Part shown: piece by piece, positions 1 to 12,103 of the stretch | How the letters are laid out: every line of letters begins with the position of its first letter | Position numbering within the stretch: the stretch's first letter is position 1 | Assembly: GCF_020536995.1 (NCBI RefSeq) | Contig: NC_068356.1 | Coordinates: forward strand, 83,170,683-83,234,682 | Length of the DNA: 64,000 nucleotides | Direction of reading: 5' to 3' | Source of the DNA: Dreissena polymorpha | Taxonomy: Eukaryota > Mollusca > Bivalvia > Myida > Dreissenidae | Program-made: the position numbers and the translations under genes | The notes under the pieces: generated by a model | The model's input: only the letters and a program-made list of their open reading frames with translations | The model's database searches: none | Told to the model about the DNA's origin: nothing

Positions 1-633
1 CCTTCCAAGGCCCTGCCCTGCCCTTTTATTTATTTATTTTTTTATGATTTTTAGACATATTTTAATATATAAATATAATATTACATTGTTATTAAGTAAC
101 TTCCCATTATTTACATTTTATTTGCATGGTGTAATAATAATGGAGATAATATATTCTAACAATTATTAATAATATAAAAATTAATATGCAACAGGGAGCA
201 TTCCTTGTACGACCGTGCGTTGAAGGTGCCCTATTAAAACATACTACGCGCATGAAAAAGAACTTTTAAAAATAGCCCCCCCCCCCTCTGCCCTTTTTAA
301 ATCCTAGCTGGACCACTGTTTATTGATTGATAACTTTTGAATATGTATGGATAAATCACTTAACAAAAACACTAAACACAAAGATAAGCTTAAGTAAAAT
401 GGATTTTAAGTAAAAGTTAAATGGATTTTACAACTTCAAAATCTTAATTTCTATACTTAACACCTCTGTTTCCAAATTTTTGAAAGTCAAATCATCAATT
501 TTGAATTTGGGACGGGATTTAGAAATATATATTTTTCTAAAATGGAAATATGACCAAATAACAGCTAAGTAATCAGCCGAAAAAAGCTTTAATTTATGGA
601 TTTATGAAGAGTTGTAGTTACAACAGAACATGA
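1..633. other. Gene-free AT-rich sequence with a repeat fragment at the window edge
   Basis: Positions 1-35 (CCTGCCCTGCCC) and about 270-300 (a C-run then CTCTGCCCTTTTT) look like parts of one truncated repeat. I see nothing else. Confidence 0.3.
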
Positions 634-1160
634 TCTGTCAACCACGACTACGAAGGACAGAACAGTTGTAAAATACCGTATTTGTTACAATTATTAGTTA
701 TAATTGATTAAAATATCACGACCGGTATACTACATTACTTGAAAAAAGTTGTTAAATTTTCATATTTCAGTATAGTTGGTAATAAATTTTACTGGGTATG
801 TCTACCAGGTATAAACTACCAGTTAACTATAAATAATGTCAGTGGATTGATCATCATCGACACGTGGTAAACACAGGAATGCAAATTGTGCATGCAAAGT
901 GAATTGTATATATATTATATATTTATAATGATCAATCTACTTGCGTTATTTATAGTGTGTTAATCGCTCTGTCACCTATTTTCGCGATGTACTTTCAATT
1001 TCACATCGTGAAATTATATTATCGAATATACTGAAAATATGAACTTTTTTCAAGTAATGTTATATACCAGTCGTGATAGTTTAATCAATATAAACTAAAA
1101 ATTGTAAAAAATACGGTATTTTAGAACTTTTATTTTTTCTTCATTCGTGGTTGACAGTCC
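634..1160. mobile_element. Long-TIR MITE-like element upstream of the Lifeguard gene
   Basis: The left arm (634-775, CTGTCAACCACGAC...) is inverted against 1030-1160 (...CGTGGTTGACAG, then CCCTTTAAAG). Shared blocks include AAAATACCGTATTT, ATCACGAC(C/T)GGTATA and CATTACTTGAAAAAAGTT. The left terminus is eroded. No coding capacity. Confidence 0.7.
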
Positions 1161-2014
1161 CTTTAAAGGCAAACTCACAAAAAGTAAACTGATGACTTTT
1201 TGTAATTTCATTTACATGATATATGATATTATGATTTAACAAAACAAGAGCCATCATTGTATGATTTTACTTAACATTAAAGCATTAAATATATTAAAAT
1301 TTTGAAATAGAAAATTTAGCTTTTACACATTGGTTTTGTTTTGAAGTAAGTACGTACATGTACAAAAAATTAATACAGTTATTTGAAGCAAATAATATGG
1401 AATATATCTTTCCAAAGTACAAAAATGTAACATATCAGGCTATGTATCAAAATACAAACATTTTTACTTTTAAAGTAACACATTTTCCATCATAGTGAAG
1501 AATATGTTTACTTTTGGTTTAACAATTATGTTATGCAGGCATTGTAAGAAAGCAAAAATCTGGCTGTTGTCCACTTATAGTTAGAACTTAAACAATACAT
1601 CATTTAGATGAATGAATGAAATATATGACTTGTGTAGTTAAATGCACATGTTTTATGGAAAAATAATATTTGCATAGTGTTTTTCTCACATATATAATAT
1701 ACCCACCAAGTGTAGAAACGATTGTGTATTTAGAGGTTCATTTTTCAGTAGTATTCATATATCACAAAAATGACACAATTACTTGAATGGACTCACACAA
1801 TTTGGGATGATATTTAAATTATAGCTCCAATTAACGGGAAATTAATTTTATTATGTAATGATATTAAAATGGATGGGATTCACTGGTGATTGCTTTGTAA
1901 TGTTCTTTATCCTAAAAAGATACTATGAACATGTAGCTTTGACGAAAGTGTGTGTTGCAAATTCAACAATAATTTAAAACCAAAAATTAATCTTTACATT
2001 TTGTTTGGATGCAG
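1161..2014. other. Lifeguard 5' flank or first intron, no recognisable feature
   Basis: AT-rich, no ORF with similarity to anything I know and no clear TATA box or initiator. It could hold the promoter or be an intron following an unseen UTR exon. Confidence 0.4.
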
Positions 2015-2027
2015 TTGAGTCATCAAA
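2015..2027 (+). promoter_or_regulatory. End of a 5' UTR exon before the Lifeguard start codon
   Basis: A plausible acceptor (GGATGCAG) ends at 2014, only 13 nt before the ATG, preceded by a T-rich tract. This implies a non-coding first exon further upstream or trans-spliced leader use. No promoter could be located by eye in the AT-rich sequence upstream. Inference only. Confidence 0.4.
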
Positions 2028-5000
2028 ATGACATCTAAGAACGTACCTCCGCCATCTTACAGTGATGTTGGGGCATACCCACCTGATCAAGGTAAGTTAC
2101 CAAGGATAGTAAGTCTATTTAATGTAGATGAAAAAACAAAAATAACCTTAGTTATTGGTAATACCTTATATAGTGTAGAGGAAATGAGAGTTCTCAGTCA
2201 ATTTACTAACAACTGTCCAACATTTTTTTGTCAGACCAATAGGTGCATTTTATCATCACCAGTACCTGTATGAAGTTCAAGTGTGGAAATATTTAACCTA
2301 CACATACAAAATCCTTTTTCAACCTATTAGGTTTAAATAATATGTATACATGTTGGCCCAATTTTATTATATTTTACAAAATTAATCAATTTTGCAGCAA
2401 TATTATTGTATTTCAAACAAAAATCAAGTCAATTTTTGAAAACTGTGCATAAATGTAGTAAAACATAAAACACTATATTTCATTTCCCTCCACCAGTAGG
2501 TTTTGTCCAAGGTCAACCACCAGTTCAAGGTTATCCTCAAGGATATTCCAACCAACCATATGGCTACAATCAGCCACCAGGCTATGGACCTAATAACCCT
2601 TCCCAGGGCTACAATATGTCCCCACCCGCCAACGAACACCATGACGTCCCTAAGCATGATGACGTTGAGGGACCAGTATTGTTTGACTCCAACTCATTCT
2701 CAGACAAGGCTGTCAGGAGAGGATTCATCAGAAAGGTAATAATGATCTTATTGTGAGTCAGACGATACTACAAAAAGTTATTTATGGTTGGCACAAAAAA
2801 GGCAAATTTGCTGCTTATACTTACATGTAGACAAGGTTGTTTTCTATTATAGGTGTACCTGATTCTCTTCACTCAGCTGCTGATCACTTTTGGCTGTGTT
2901 TGCCTCTTCACCTTCACGTAAGTTAAATATTGGGAGGACTGGGCATTTTATTGTTACCAGTATATCTGGTTACCGTATTATTTAACTTAAACAGTAGTAT
3001 TCAGTTCAATGCATGCATTTTCATTGATTTTAGTATAATAAGCCACATACTTTATTGAATCTATGGATATTATTTCAAACATATCATATATGCAATGTCT
3101 TGCAGGGATGGAAACTAATGCTTTACAACTGGTTGCCCAAACGGGCACCATCTTTAGTATTTTGGTTGCCCAACTAAAGACTAACAAGCCCAGTTCTATG
3201 TACATGTAGTGTCATGTGTATATAAGACTTTCTTTATATAAAATAAAAGATAACTAAACAACAACATTGCTTAATTGACAAATTTTATGTGTATTATGTC
3301 CTAATATAAGTCTGAGTTAAATCATTTTATTGGCTTTAATAAATGAATTTTATTAAACTAATTATTAACTCACAGTTGCCAATTTCATTAAATGTTTAAT
3401 TGCACTGAATTGTTTCAAGCTTAAAAGCAAGTTGCCCAGCTGGACCACAAACTTTTTAATTTGAGTTGCCCAGGCCAAAATGTACTGGCCCCCGGCTCAC
3501 GGGCAACCACTAATTTCCATCCCTGTCTTGTTGGATGAAGATTTTAAAATTTGCTGGAAAAGAATGTGGTGGTAACTTCCCGGCAAATAGGAAACCTGGT
3601 TCTTTCCATTGTTTTTCTCCAGCAGGCTGGCAATAAGCTTGATAAGCTTCACATTGGTGAAGTGTATGTGCATGCATAAGTCTGCCCTAACTTGTCTGGA
3701 CAGTAACTTTTGTCAATCATCATGAAATTTAACAATTTAATACCGAATTGTTCACCATCATAAGACAAAGTGTCCCTGATAACTTCAACAAATGACACTG
3801 CCAATTCAATCTTGAGTCTAAATAAAGAGACATTTTCAATCTATGTTACCTTTCTAACTGGTTCAATTTTCTGGGAGGACATTGATTTTGAGGGCAGAAA
3901 GCTGCATGCTATCTAAGAAGAGGCACATGGAAGATAATTCAGGTCACCCTGGTGGTACTTTAGGGAAGATTAGTGAAAATAAAGAGCAGCTTAGTGCCCC
4001 TGTAACTATTCATCTTTAGATTCAAAACTATGCATGACTTTGGGCAAATTTCAAGTTCCCACTAAAGGTCAAAGGTCAAACATGTTTATGGTGCAACTTG
4101 TTCAAGAATTACTAGAATGTTGAAAAGGGCTCAACTTGTTGCTGCCTAGTTTTTGTATATTCATGTTTTATTCTTGCATATGATTATTTGTGCCTTTGAT
4201 TATACACAATATCTGTTTTAGGAAGGAAATCAAGGGCTTTGTCCAGTCTTCAAATGGCAGCATTGTCTATTATGTGTCCTAGTAAGTAGTGTGGTTCTGG
4301 TAAGAAATCCAGATTACCATAGTTTGTGTTTCTAATCCACTTCAACATACAAATGACTGAATTGAATGAAAACAAATCATATTAACAAACAAAGGCTTGT
4401 CCGTCCGTCACACATGAACTGCACATTTTCAGTGGTGAAATTTCAACGTTTACATCATTCTTCAAGGTCTAGGGTCGAAAAAACAAAGTCAAGGGAAGTA
4501 ATAAGCTTTAAATGGACATAGTTATCTGACCTGCCCACGTATATATTTTCGTTAAATAAATCAATGCAGCGCAGTAGGCGGCATTGTGTTTTTGACAAAC
4601 ACATTGTGGTAAAAGGTCAAGGTCATCCTTTACGGTCTACGGTAAAAAATACAGATTTAAGGGAAGTAATTAGCTTTAAAAAGGGAGAAAATTATTCAAT
4701 ATTGAACATAGCAGGTTGATATATTTGGCATGCATGTGTATCTCATGGAGCTGCACATTTTGAGTGGTGAATCTACAGTCACGGTAGTGGCTTTTAATTA
4801 TTTGCTTCTAAAAATAGAGATTTGTTAGAGACAATTATTTTCAAGGTAAGTAATTATATAATTATAAATCTCATATTATATATTTCCTTACCAAGAATTG
4901 AAGTTCTTTTCACAGTTACTGTACAGATTTATTATTTTGATTATTTATAACCCAAATGATTGATTTTTCAATTATTTTTGTTAAATGATATACAATGTAA

Positions 5001-8000
5001 TTATAATTTCTTTGATGTTCATTACATACCTGTGGACTTATGTCCCCTCCCCCGGTTGGATTGGACAAAATTCAAGGGAAGTAATAACCTTTAAAGGGAG
5101 ATGATTTCTATACCTGCCAAATGATAAATAGAAATTTTCTTTCAATGCGGCGCAGTAAGGGGCATTGTGTTTCTGACAAACACATCTCTTGTTATTTCAG
5201 TGGCACATTCTTGGTGACCTACATTGTGCTAATCTGCATCCCATCTGTGAGGTAAGACTAACTGTGACAGGCATGGCTACATGGGTACATTTTGTCGATT
5301 TTCACAGTGAAATTGAAAATTTGCTATGTCAATTTGTAAACGAAATTTGCCATTGTTAAATCTCAATTAGCACTGCATAGAAAAAGTTTGTTATCTGTCA
5401 ATTGTAAAACTTGTGTAATGATATGGATTTATGTTCATGATGTATGTGTTTTACATTATTTTATTAATTTTCATGCAACCAATATTGCAGCAAGTGCAAC
5501 AAATTTTACTGAATTCAATAATATTCCCTCAGCCGAAAGGTAGGGGTGGCTGTATTAGATTCACTCTTTATCATCTCTGTCTTTTGGTCTGTCATTCTGC
5601 CCTGAAACATGTGCGGACTGTAACATCTGTGAATAAACTTTTTATAACATGTGATCAAAATCAGTCAGTGATTCCCATCACCATCCTTCAAAAAGTTTAA
5701 ATATACCGCTGATGAACATATCAGATGTGTGTTATGTGAAAGAACTTTTTGGATTTGTTCAAGTCAAGGTCACACTTCTGAAGTCAAAGGAAAAAATCAG
5801 CACTGAATTTTAAAAAGGGCTTATTTGTATACATGTATAATTTGGTCATGCCTTTAAGGATTTTAAAATTATGTGTACACCTGTATTTGATTGTGTGTTG
5901 CATGCAAGAACCACAATATAATTAAGATGAAGGTAATACTATGAAGGTAACCTTAGTAATTCCTTGTCAAAATACTAATAGCTTATCTTCTGTCATCGGT
6001 ATTGAATTAATAAAAAAGCGCCATACAAATGTTCACCAGTGTGTCGTTTGCAAATCAATGTGGTCACTTTAAAAGTCAGGATCAAAGCTTTGAGGTCAGA
6101 ATACCACGTTTTATTGTCAAAATAGGCTTGTGCAAACTGTATCTTGCAAATGCACTGAATAATTATTAAACGACTTAGCTTTAATGGGTCAAATTACTGC
6201 TCACCTGTATGGAATATGGCTGCTTCTCAAAGCTTAATGTCTTTGTCAAAGCACTATGTGGGGCTTATAATCACTGCAGGTTATTGCTCCAGTTGCCGTA
6301 AGGAAAGAATACAATAAGCTGTTAATGGTGTAAAAAATGAATAAATGTTCAGTTTGTGGTGTATTAAGTGAAGAGTAATAATTTTCAATGTCACTTTAAT
6401 CAAGTACAAATATTTATGTTTGTTGTAGACGAAAGTCTCCTGGCAATTTCATCTGTCTTGGACTTTTCGTGAGTATAATTAAGATTATTTAACCCCCACA
6501 GACGAAGTTTAGGGGGGTATATAGGAGTGAACTTGTTGGTCGGTCGGTCTGTCGGTCCGTATTAAGTGTCCGCTCTCTAATTCAAGTAGTTTTCATCCAA
6601 TCTTCACCAAACTTGGTCAGAAGTTGTATCTAAATGATGTCTAGGCCAAGTTTGAACATGGGCCTTGATCGGTCAAAAACTAGGTCACGGGGTCACTTAG
6701 TGCGTTTTAAACATTCAGCATGTCGTCCGCTCTCTAATTCACGTAGTTTTCATCGGATCTTCACCAAACTTGGTCAGAAGTTTTATCTAGATGATCTGAA
6801 GGCCAAGTTCGAACATTGGCCATGCCAGATCAAAAACTAGGTCACAGGGTCACAGTACGTTTTACACATTGAGCATGGTGTCCGCTCTCTATTTCAAGTA
6901 GTTTAAATCCGATTTTCACCACACTTGGTCAGAAGTTGTAACTAGATGATGTGTAGGCCAAGTTCGAACATGGTCTATGCAGGGTCAAAAACTAGGTCAC
7001 GCGGTCACTTATTATGTTTTCAACCTCACCATCTTGTTCGCTCTTTAATACAAGTAGTTTTTATCCGATCTTCACCAAAATTGGTCAGAAGATGTATCTT
7101 GCTAATGTCTAGGGCAAGTTTGAATATGGGTCATACCGGGTCAAAACAAGGTCACAGGGTCACTTAGTGCGTTTTAAACATCACAATGTTGTCCGCTCTC
7201 TAATTCAAGTAGTTTTCATCCAATCTTCACCAAACTTGGTCAGAAGTTGTATCTAGATGATGTCTAGGTCAAGTTTGAATATGGGTCATGCCGGGTCAAA
7301 AACTAGGTCACAGGGTATCTTAGTGCGTTTTAAACCTCACCATGATGTCCGCTCTCTAATTCAAGTAGTTTTCATCCAATCCTCACCAAACTTGGTCACA
7401 AGTTTTATCTAAATGATCTCTAGGACAAGTTTGAACATGGGCCATTCCGGGCCTAAAACTAGGTCACGGGGTCACTTAGTGCGTTTTAAACATTCAGCAT
7501 GGTGTCCGCTCTCTAATTCAAGTAGTTTACATCCGATCTTCACCAAACTTGGTCAGAAGTTTTATGGAGATGATCTTAAGGTCAAGTTAGAACATCGGCC
7601 TTTATGGGTAAAAACTAGGTCAAGGGGTCACTTAGTGCGTTTTAAAAATTGAGCATGTTCTGCTGTTTTTTGTGAAGATGCAAAATGCAAAATATTATGT
7701 GTCAATGCGGCATGTGGGGGTATTCCTCACATCTGTGACAAAGCTCTAGTTTGATCTGTGCTCTGGGAAAATGGCGCTTAATCCATGTGGGTAAAGTGTT
7801 GTCCCAGTCTAGCCTATGCACTCAGCTAGGACTGGATTTTCGTTTCCTTTAAATGAAAAGCTCTATAAGGGAAGAAAGTGTCGTCCCTGATTAGCCTGTG
7901 TTGACTGCGCAAGCTAACTTGAGATGAAACTTTAAGCACATGCATTAAACCCTATTATCCCAGAGGCTCATTTCATGTTATGGTGATATTCCCCATGAAG

Positions 8001-11000
8001 TTGAAAACAGTACTTATTTGCATATTTATAATAGTCAAAGGGCTGTTTGAAAGTAGATGCAACATTTTATCTGAAATCATGATAAGTAAATGAAACCAAA
8101 TTTGATGCTTCTTTTGATTATTTTATACACAATGATTAAGTATGACATTTTATTGACTTCGTGTTTGATTCTGTATTTCAGACACTGGTGTTCACCTACA
8201 TGGTGGCAACTATCAGCTCGTAAGTGTAACTGCTGTTGTTGAAATTTTCAAAATAGTCAACTGCTAGGTGGAATATGTGTCAATGCATCATTGAGTTTGT
8301 AGCAGAGCTTTAAAATTGTTGTACAAAACATTGACATCATAGGAATTGTAGGCCAATCCTTGTGGTTTTATTCACCTGCTTCACGGGTGTAAAATTCATT
8401 AGCCCGCTTAAATTTGTGACAAAAATGTTAATCGGGGTAGCTATGATATTTCCACACAGGGTGTTTCCATTATATGATCAGGCAGCGCTTTGCTGTAAAG
8501 ATGCTTGTTTGAAAGAAACATGTTTAAATGTGTCGAAGTTGTATATTGTGTGAAGCATTTATCACACAGTATCATCAATCTGTGTTTGAGTGACGGTAAT
8601 AATTACATTATCTGTGTTTATTTCTGCACAAAAGTTCAAAACACTTGATATTCATAATTTATTTTGAGTAAAACTATCTCTTGGTAGGGGATACAGTGAA
8701 AAGCGTAAAACCTGATTTTGTCTGCTGGTAGACCTAGAGGCCGTTTTTTTGGTTTGCCCTTTTCGGTCTGTTCTTCTGTCCAAATGTTTGTGCTACGCAT
8801 AACAAAAAATTATGAACGGTAGAGCAATAGAATTTATCAAATAATATGAAGCACTTGATCTAACACATTGAATGGTTTATAATTCTACAGAAATCATTTG
8901 ATAATCTGTCAATTTCCTAAATTGTTGTATTAATTGCATACTTTAAAAAAAATCTCAACAACTTGTCATAAGAGTTTTCTGTAATTTAAACAAAAGCTTT
9001 CACCATATTGTCTATACACTGGTATGTTATTAATTTACAATAATTGCATGCATATCTTCTACCTCTCAGGTTCTATGAAACAAAGAGTGTGTTGGTTGCT
9101 GCTGGAATCACGGGCCTTGTCTGCCTCTCTCTGTCGCTGTTTGCCATTCAAACAAAGGTACGTGGGTTAGATATATGATTTGAATTTAATTTTATTCAAG
9201 TTTCTGTTCCATAGCAGCATTACTGGAATATTTTTCAATTCAACTTTGCATAAATGGATTTTGATGGACCACTTTCAGTTAACAATGTGGGAAAATGCAG
9301 TTTAAAGAATAGTTAATTATATAGTTTCTTTATATGCAAAAGCTCAGTGATATTCAATATGTGGTCAACCGTGGGACTTAATTGGTGGTCAACAGTGGGA
9401 TATCGTTAGTGGTCAACAGTGGGATTATATTTGTGTCAAACGTTGAAAACAATTTGTTTTCTGTAGTTGGAGACACTTTGTGGTCACCAGTGTGATATAA
9501 TTTGTGGTCACCAGTGGGGTACAATTTGTGGTCAAAATTGGGATTACATTTGTGGTGAACAGTTGGATATAATTTGGTGTGACCAGTGGGTAATCATTTG
9601 TAGTCAACAGTTGGATTCAATATGTGGTAAAAATTGGGGTACAGTTTTTTGTATTCAATTTGTCGTTAACGCTGGATTCAATTTGTAGTCAATTGTGGGA
9701 TACAAGTTGTGTTCAACAGTGGAATACAATATGTAGTCAACAATGGGATACAATTTTGTTGTCATGAGTTGAATACAACTTGATGTCATAAGTGCTGCAC
9801 AGTGTATAGCTGTCTTATATTTTATGAATTCTTTCAACAATTTTAACCTGTATATTTTGTAGACTGAGAAGATTTCAGTTGAAAAAAACCCAGTCCAGCC
9901 TGTAGTGTTGGTACATTAATGTTTCAGATTGACTTCACCATGTGCTCCGGGCTGCTGTTTGCCCTCTGCATGGTCCTCCTGTTCTTCGGCCTCTCCTGCA
10001 TCATCGTCTACGCCACTTCGGGACCAAACTATGTACGCTCTTCATTTGTAATCTTATGCCCATAGTAACAAAGCTCCCTAGTAAAAACTTGTATTTAGAT
10101 GTAATGAAGAGAAAATTATGCAATTAGTTATTGTGTTAGCTATGTTTTTTTGCATTTAATATATTTTAATGGCATGAGACCCCAAAAACAAAAGAAAATG
10201 CTTCAACAATTTTGGGGGGCTTTAGGCCTCAAATCCAGGATCCCTTTACTAAGCGACTACCACTTATCAACAAATTTCTGTACTTGCATGCATTTTGAAT
10301 AAGTAGAATTAAAGTTGTTAAAGGAAATACTTGTACTATATTTTATGAATTTATAGACAAAAAGACTTGCTTTTAACTGTAAATAAGTGTAGCAACAGAT
10401 CCAAAATTAATTTATATTTTATGAGTGAGTATTATACTTTCTAATTAAAACAATGATTGTTGTTATGTATGTGGAAAATATAATTATTTGATTTAACTGC
10501 TGATTTAAAAAAAGAATTGTTATTATGATAAATGTGTTCAAGTTGTGCAGGAGTTGTACACTGTAACGCCCAATATAAAGCAGAAAACTGGGTCGTGGCT
10601 CGTAGCCACCCATCCGAATAATAAGTAGACAGTGTTATAAGACAGTTGCTTATACAAATGTATTACAATATTGTATGTCAGGTTATCCTGTCATTTGCTA
10701 ATACATGCATTACATAAACACTATGTATCTACTAATCATACATAGAGAATAATCCCGAATAATTATTAGTTCCATATGGCGTACCTCTGTGCAGCGGTTC
10801 CTTTATATATGAGCCTGATTTATGAGAAAACCAGTCTTAATGCATGTTCTCAAAGTGTCATCCCAGATTAGGCTTTGAAATCCGCACAGACTAATCAGGG
10901 ATAACACTTTCATCTGCAAAAATGCAGTTAATGTGCATTAAGCCTGGATTTCCCTGACTCATATGTTCGTGCTGTATTTACAGATCCTGCACTGTGTGTA

Positions 11001-12103
11001 CGGAGGTCTGGCAGCGCTGCTCTTCTCCCTGGTATGTATTTACAGATCCTGCACTGTGTGTACGGAGGTCTGGCAGCGCTGCTCTTCTCCCTGGTATGTA
11101 TTTACAGATCCTGCACTGTGTGTACGGAGGTCTGGCAGCGCTGCTCTTCTCCCTGATATGTATTTACAGATCCTGCACTGTGTGTACGGAGGTCTGGCAG
11201 CGCTGCTCTTCTCCCTGGTATGTATTTACAGATCCTGCACTGTGTGTACGGAGGTCTGGCAGCGCTGCTCTTCTCCCTGGTATGTATTTACAGATCCTGC
11301 ACTGTGTGTACGGAGGTCTGGCAGCGCTGCTCTTCTCCCTGGTATGTATTTACAGATCCTGCACTGTGTGTACGGAGGTCTGGCAGCGCTGCTCTTCTCC
11401 CTGGTATGTATTTACAAATCCTGCACTGTGTGTACGGAGGTCTGGCAGCGCTGCTCTTCTCCCTGGTATGTATTTACAGATCCTGCACTGTGTGTACGGA
11501 GGTCTGGCAGCGCTGCTCTTCTCCCTGGTATGAGACATGTGTCCTAGTGGACTATATAACATAGTTAAAAATGTTGCACAATTTCAGCTGATGAAAATTT
11601 TATTTTTCTAGACTTGGTCTTTATTTTAATCCTTATTGCAGCCTTAATTACAAGAATTTGTTAAACTGTAAAATTGGCAAAAGGAAATTTTTAGCCAAAT
11701 GTGCCCAGAGAATATTACAATTCCAATCAATATTTTCTTAACTGGTACCAAATTATTTGAAAAAATGTGAATCTTAAGTTTTAAAAACAACTTGATAATG
11801 TAATGCTGGATAATGTAATGAAATGTAATCTAATATGATTGTTTTTCTAATTAAATATATTAAAACTTAAGTTATTTTATTCTGCTAGCAGTTCCTTACT
11901 TACTGTTTCTTTTAACAAATGCATTCATGCATTAGTTCTTGTTATTCTGCTTGCAGTTCCTGATATACGATACCCAGATGATTGTGGGCGGTCGCAAGCA
12001 TGAGTTGAGCCCGGAAGAGTATGTGTACGGGGCCCTTCAGCTGTACCTCGACGTCGTCTACCTGTTCCTTATCATCCTCTCCCTCTTTGGTAGCAAGAAC
12101 TAG
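2028..12103 (+). CDS. Lifeguard/TMBIM-family membrane protein (GRINA-like), 11 coding exons
   Basis: Predicted seven-pass Bax-inhibitor-1-superfamily protein of ER/Golgi-type membranes; relatives modulate calcium leak and restrain apoptosis. Coding exons: 2028-2091, 2500-2735, 2853-2917, 4222-4281, 5201-5251, 6429-6468, 8182-8219, 9070-9157, 9928-10032, one copy of 10984-11031, 11957-12103. These sum to 942 nt, or 313 residues plus a TAG stop, with phases matching at every junction. Residues 1-100 are Pro/Gly/Tyr/Gln-rich and include a PPSY motif (8-11), a WW-domain ligand type. Membrane segments begin near residues 101, 143, 166, 192, 218, 250 and 296. The diagnostic YDTQ (269-272) follows membrane segment 6, and D297 lies in the last segment; these acidic residues match the di-aspartyl sensor known in the bacterial relative YetJ. 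The order VDFT-like/HCVYGGL/LSPEEYVYGALQLY matches animal Lifeguard proteins. Start chosen as the first ATG after a probable UTR acceptor. Exon 10 is tandemly repeated (separate entry). Exact paralogue unassigned. Confidence 0.93.
2497..2500 (+). promoter_or_regulatory. NAGNAG tandem splice acceptor of Lifeguard exon 2
   Basis: The acceptor reads CAGTAGG. Splicing after CAG (2496) or after TAG (2499) both keep frame and differ by a single residue (an extra Val versus direct Gly) at the exon 1/2 junction. Such NAGNAG acceptors are a known source of one-residue isoforms. CAG is usually the stronger choice; I used the TAG form for coordinates because it gives the shorter protein, and the choice is not settled. 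Confidence 0.55.
3103..3525. mobile_element. hAT-like MITE, 423 bp, 5-bp target duplication
   Basis: TIRs CAGGGATGGAAACTAATG / CTAATTTCCATCCCTG are inverted, and TCTTG is duplicated at 3098-3102 and 3526-3530. Near each end there are short repeated TTGCCCA/GGGCAACC motifs. Lies in Lifeguard intron 3. Superfamily is inferred from the CAGGG terminus and a TSD of 5 bp, seen in some hAT groups. Confidence 0.75.
4395..5192. repeat. Degenerate two-part repeat in Lifeguard intron 4
   Basis: Contains GTCCGTCCGTC, two to three versions of AAGGGAAGTAAT(A)AGCTTTAAA, and two copies of GCAGTA(A)GG(C/G)GGCATTGTGTTT...GACAAACACAT (about 4570 and 5152). This looks like a tandem or nested pair of an old bivalve element ending shortly before exon 5. 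No coding capacity. Confidence 0.45.
6487..7750 (+). mobile_element. Tandem-core element with seven 156-bp monomers, Lifeguard intron 6
   Basis: Starts ACCCCCACAGACGAAGTTTA and ends GCATGTGGGGGTAT...AAGCTCTAGTTTG. The core monomers begin CGCTCTCTAATTCAAGTAG and end near GTCACTTAGTGCGTTTTAAA, with starts at 6571, 6728, 6883, 7039, 7194, 7350 and 7507. A one-monomer copy of the same family lies at 58277-58613. The arrangement resembles the tandem-core pearl/Helentron-like elements described from bivalves; the class is inferred. Open frames across it are repeat artefacts. Confidence 0.75.
7855..7985. repeat. Palindromic TTAGCCTGTG-type MITE fragment
   Basis: Contains GTGTCGTCCCTGATTAGCCT and AGCACATGCATTAAACCC. 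One half of the family whose full form pairs a left CAGATTAGCCTGTGCAG with a right CTGCACAGGCTAATC. Confidence 0.65.
9362..9790 (+). repeat. Degenerate minisatellite of about 24 bp in Lifeguard intron 8
   Basis: Variants of TGGTCAACAGTGGGATACAATTTG recur about 17 times with substitutions and small indels. Divergence between units is high, so the array is old. Several short open frames on both strands arise from it. Confidence 0.8.
10832..10960. repeat. Palindromic TTAGCCTGTG-type MITE just before the exon 10 array
   Basis: Reads AATGCATGTTCTCAAAGTGTC...CAGATTAGGCTTTG then CAGACTAATCAGGGATAACA and ATTAAGCCTGG. An old diverged copy ending about 20 nt upstream of the exon 10 acceptor. Confidence 0.65.
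10984..11527 (+). repeat. Nine tandem copies of Lifeguard exon 10 with both splice sites (62-bp unit)
   Basis: The 48-nt exon (ATCCTGCAC...TTCTCCCTG, residues 250-265, ILHCVYGG...LFSL) starts at 10984, 11046, 11108, 11170, 11232, 11294, 11356, 11418 and 11480. Consecutive copies are separated by exactly 14 nt, GTATGTATTTACAG, a donor fused directly to an acceptor. Copies are almost identical. Copy 3 has a mutated donor (AT instead of GT at 11156) and copy 8 a mutated acceptor (AA at 11416-11417). Fourteen nt is too short for a spliceable animal intron, so normally one copy should be selected. Because 62 is not a multiple of 3 and the unit has no stop in any forward frame, the whole array is open in all three frames. 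The last donor (GTATGAG) and first acceptor (GTATTTACAG) share GTAT, a likely microhomology that formed the unit junction. Confidence 0.95.

Noticed and set aside
9362-9790. Coding region rich in ICGHQ/TTN repeats
   Set aside because: Degenerate minisatellite in an intron; frames on both strands are by-products.
10963-11547. Open frame of 194 codons, apparently a repetitive Cys-rich protein
   Set aside because: It is the tandem exon 10 array read through its splice sites; the 62-nt period makes all frames open. Reported as a repeat, not a gene.
11350-11562. Minus-strand open frame over the exon array
   Set aside because: Reverse reading of the same repeat; no independent support.
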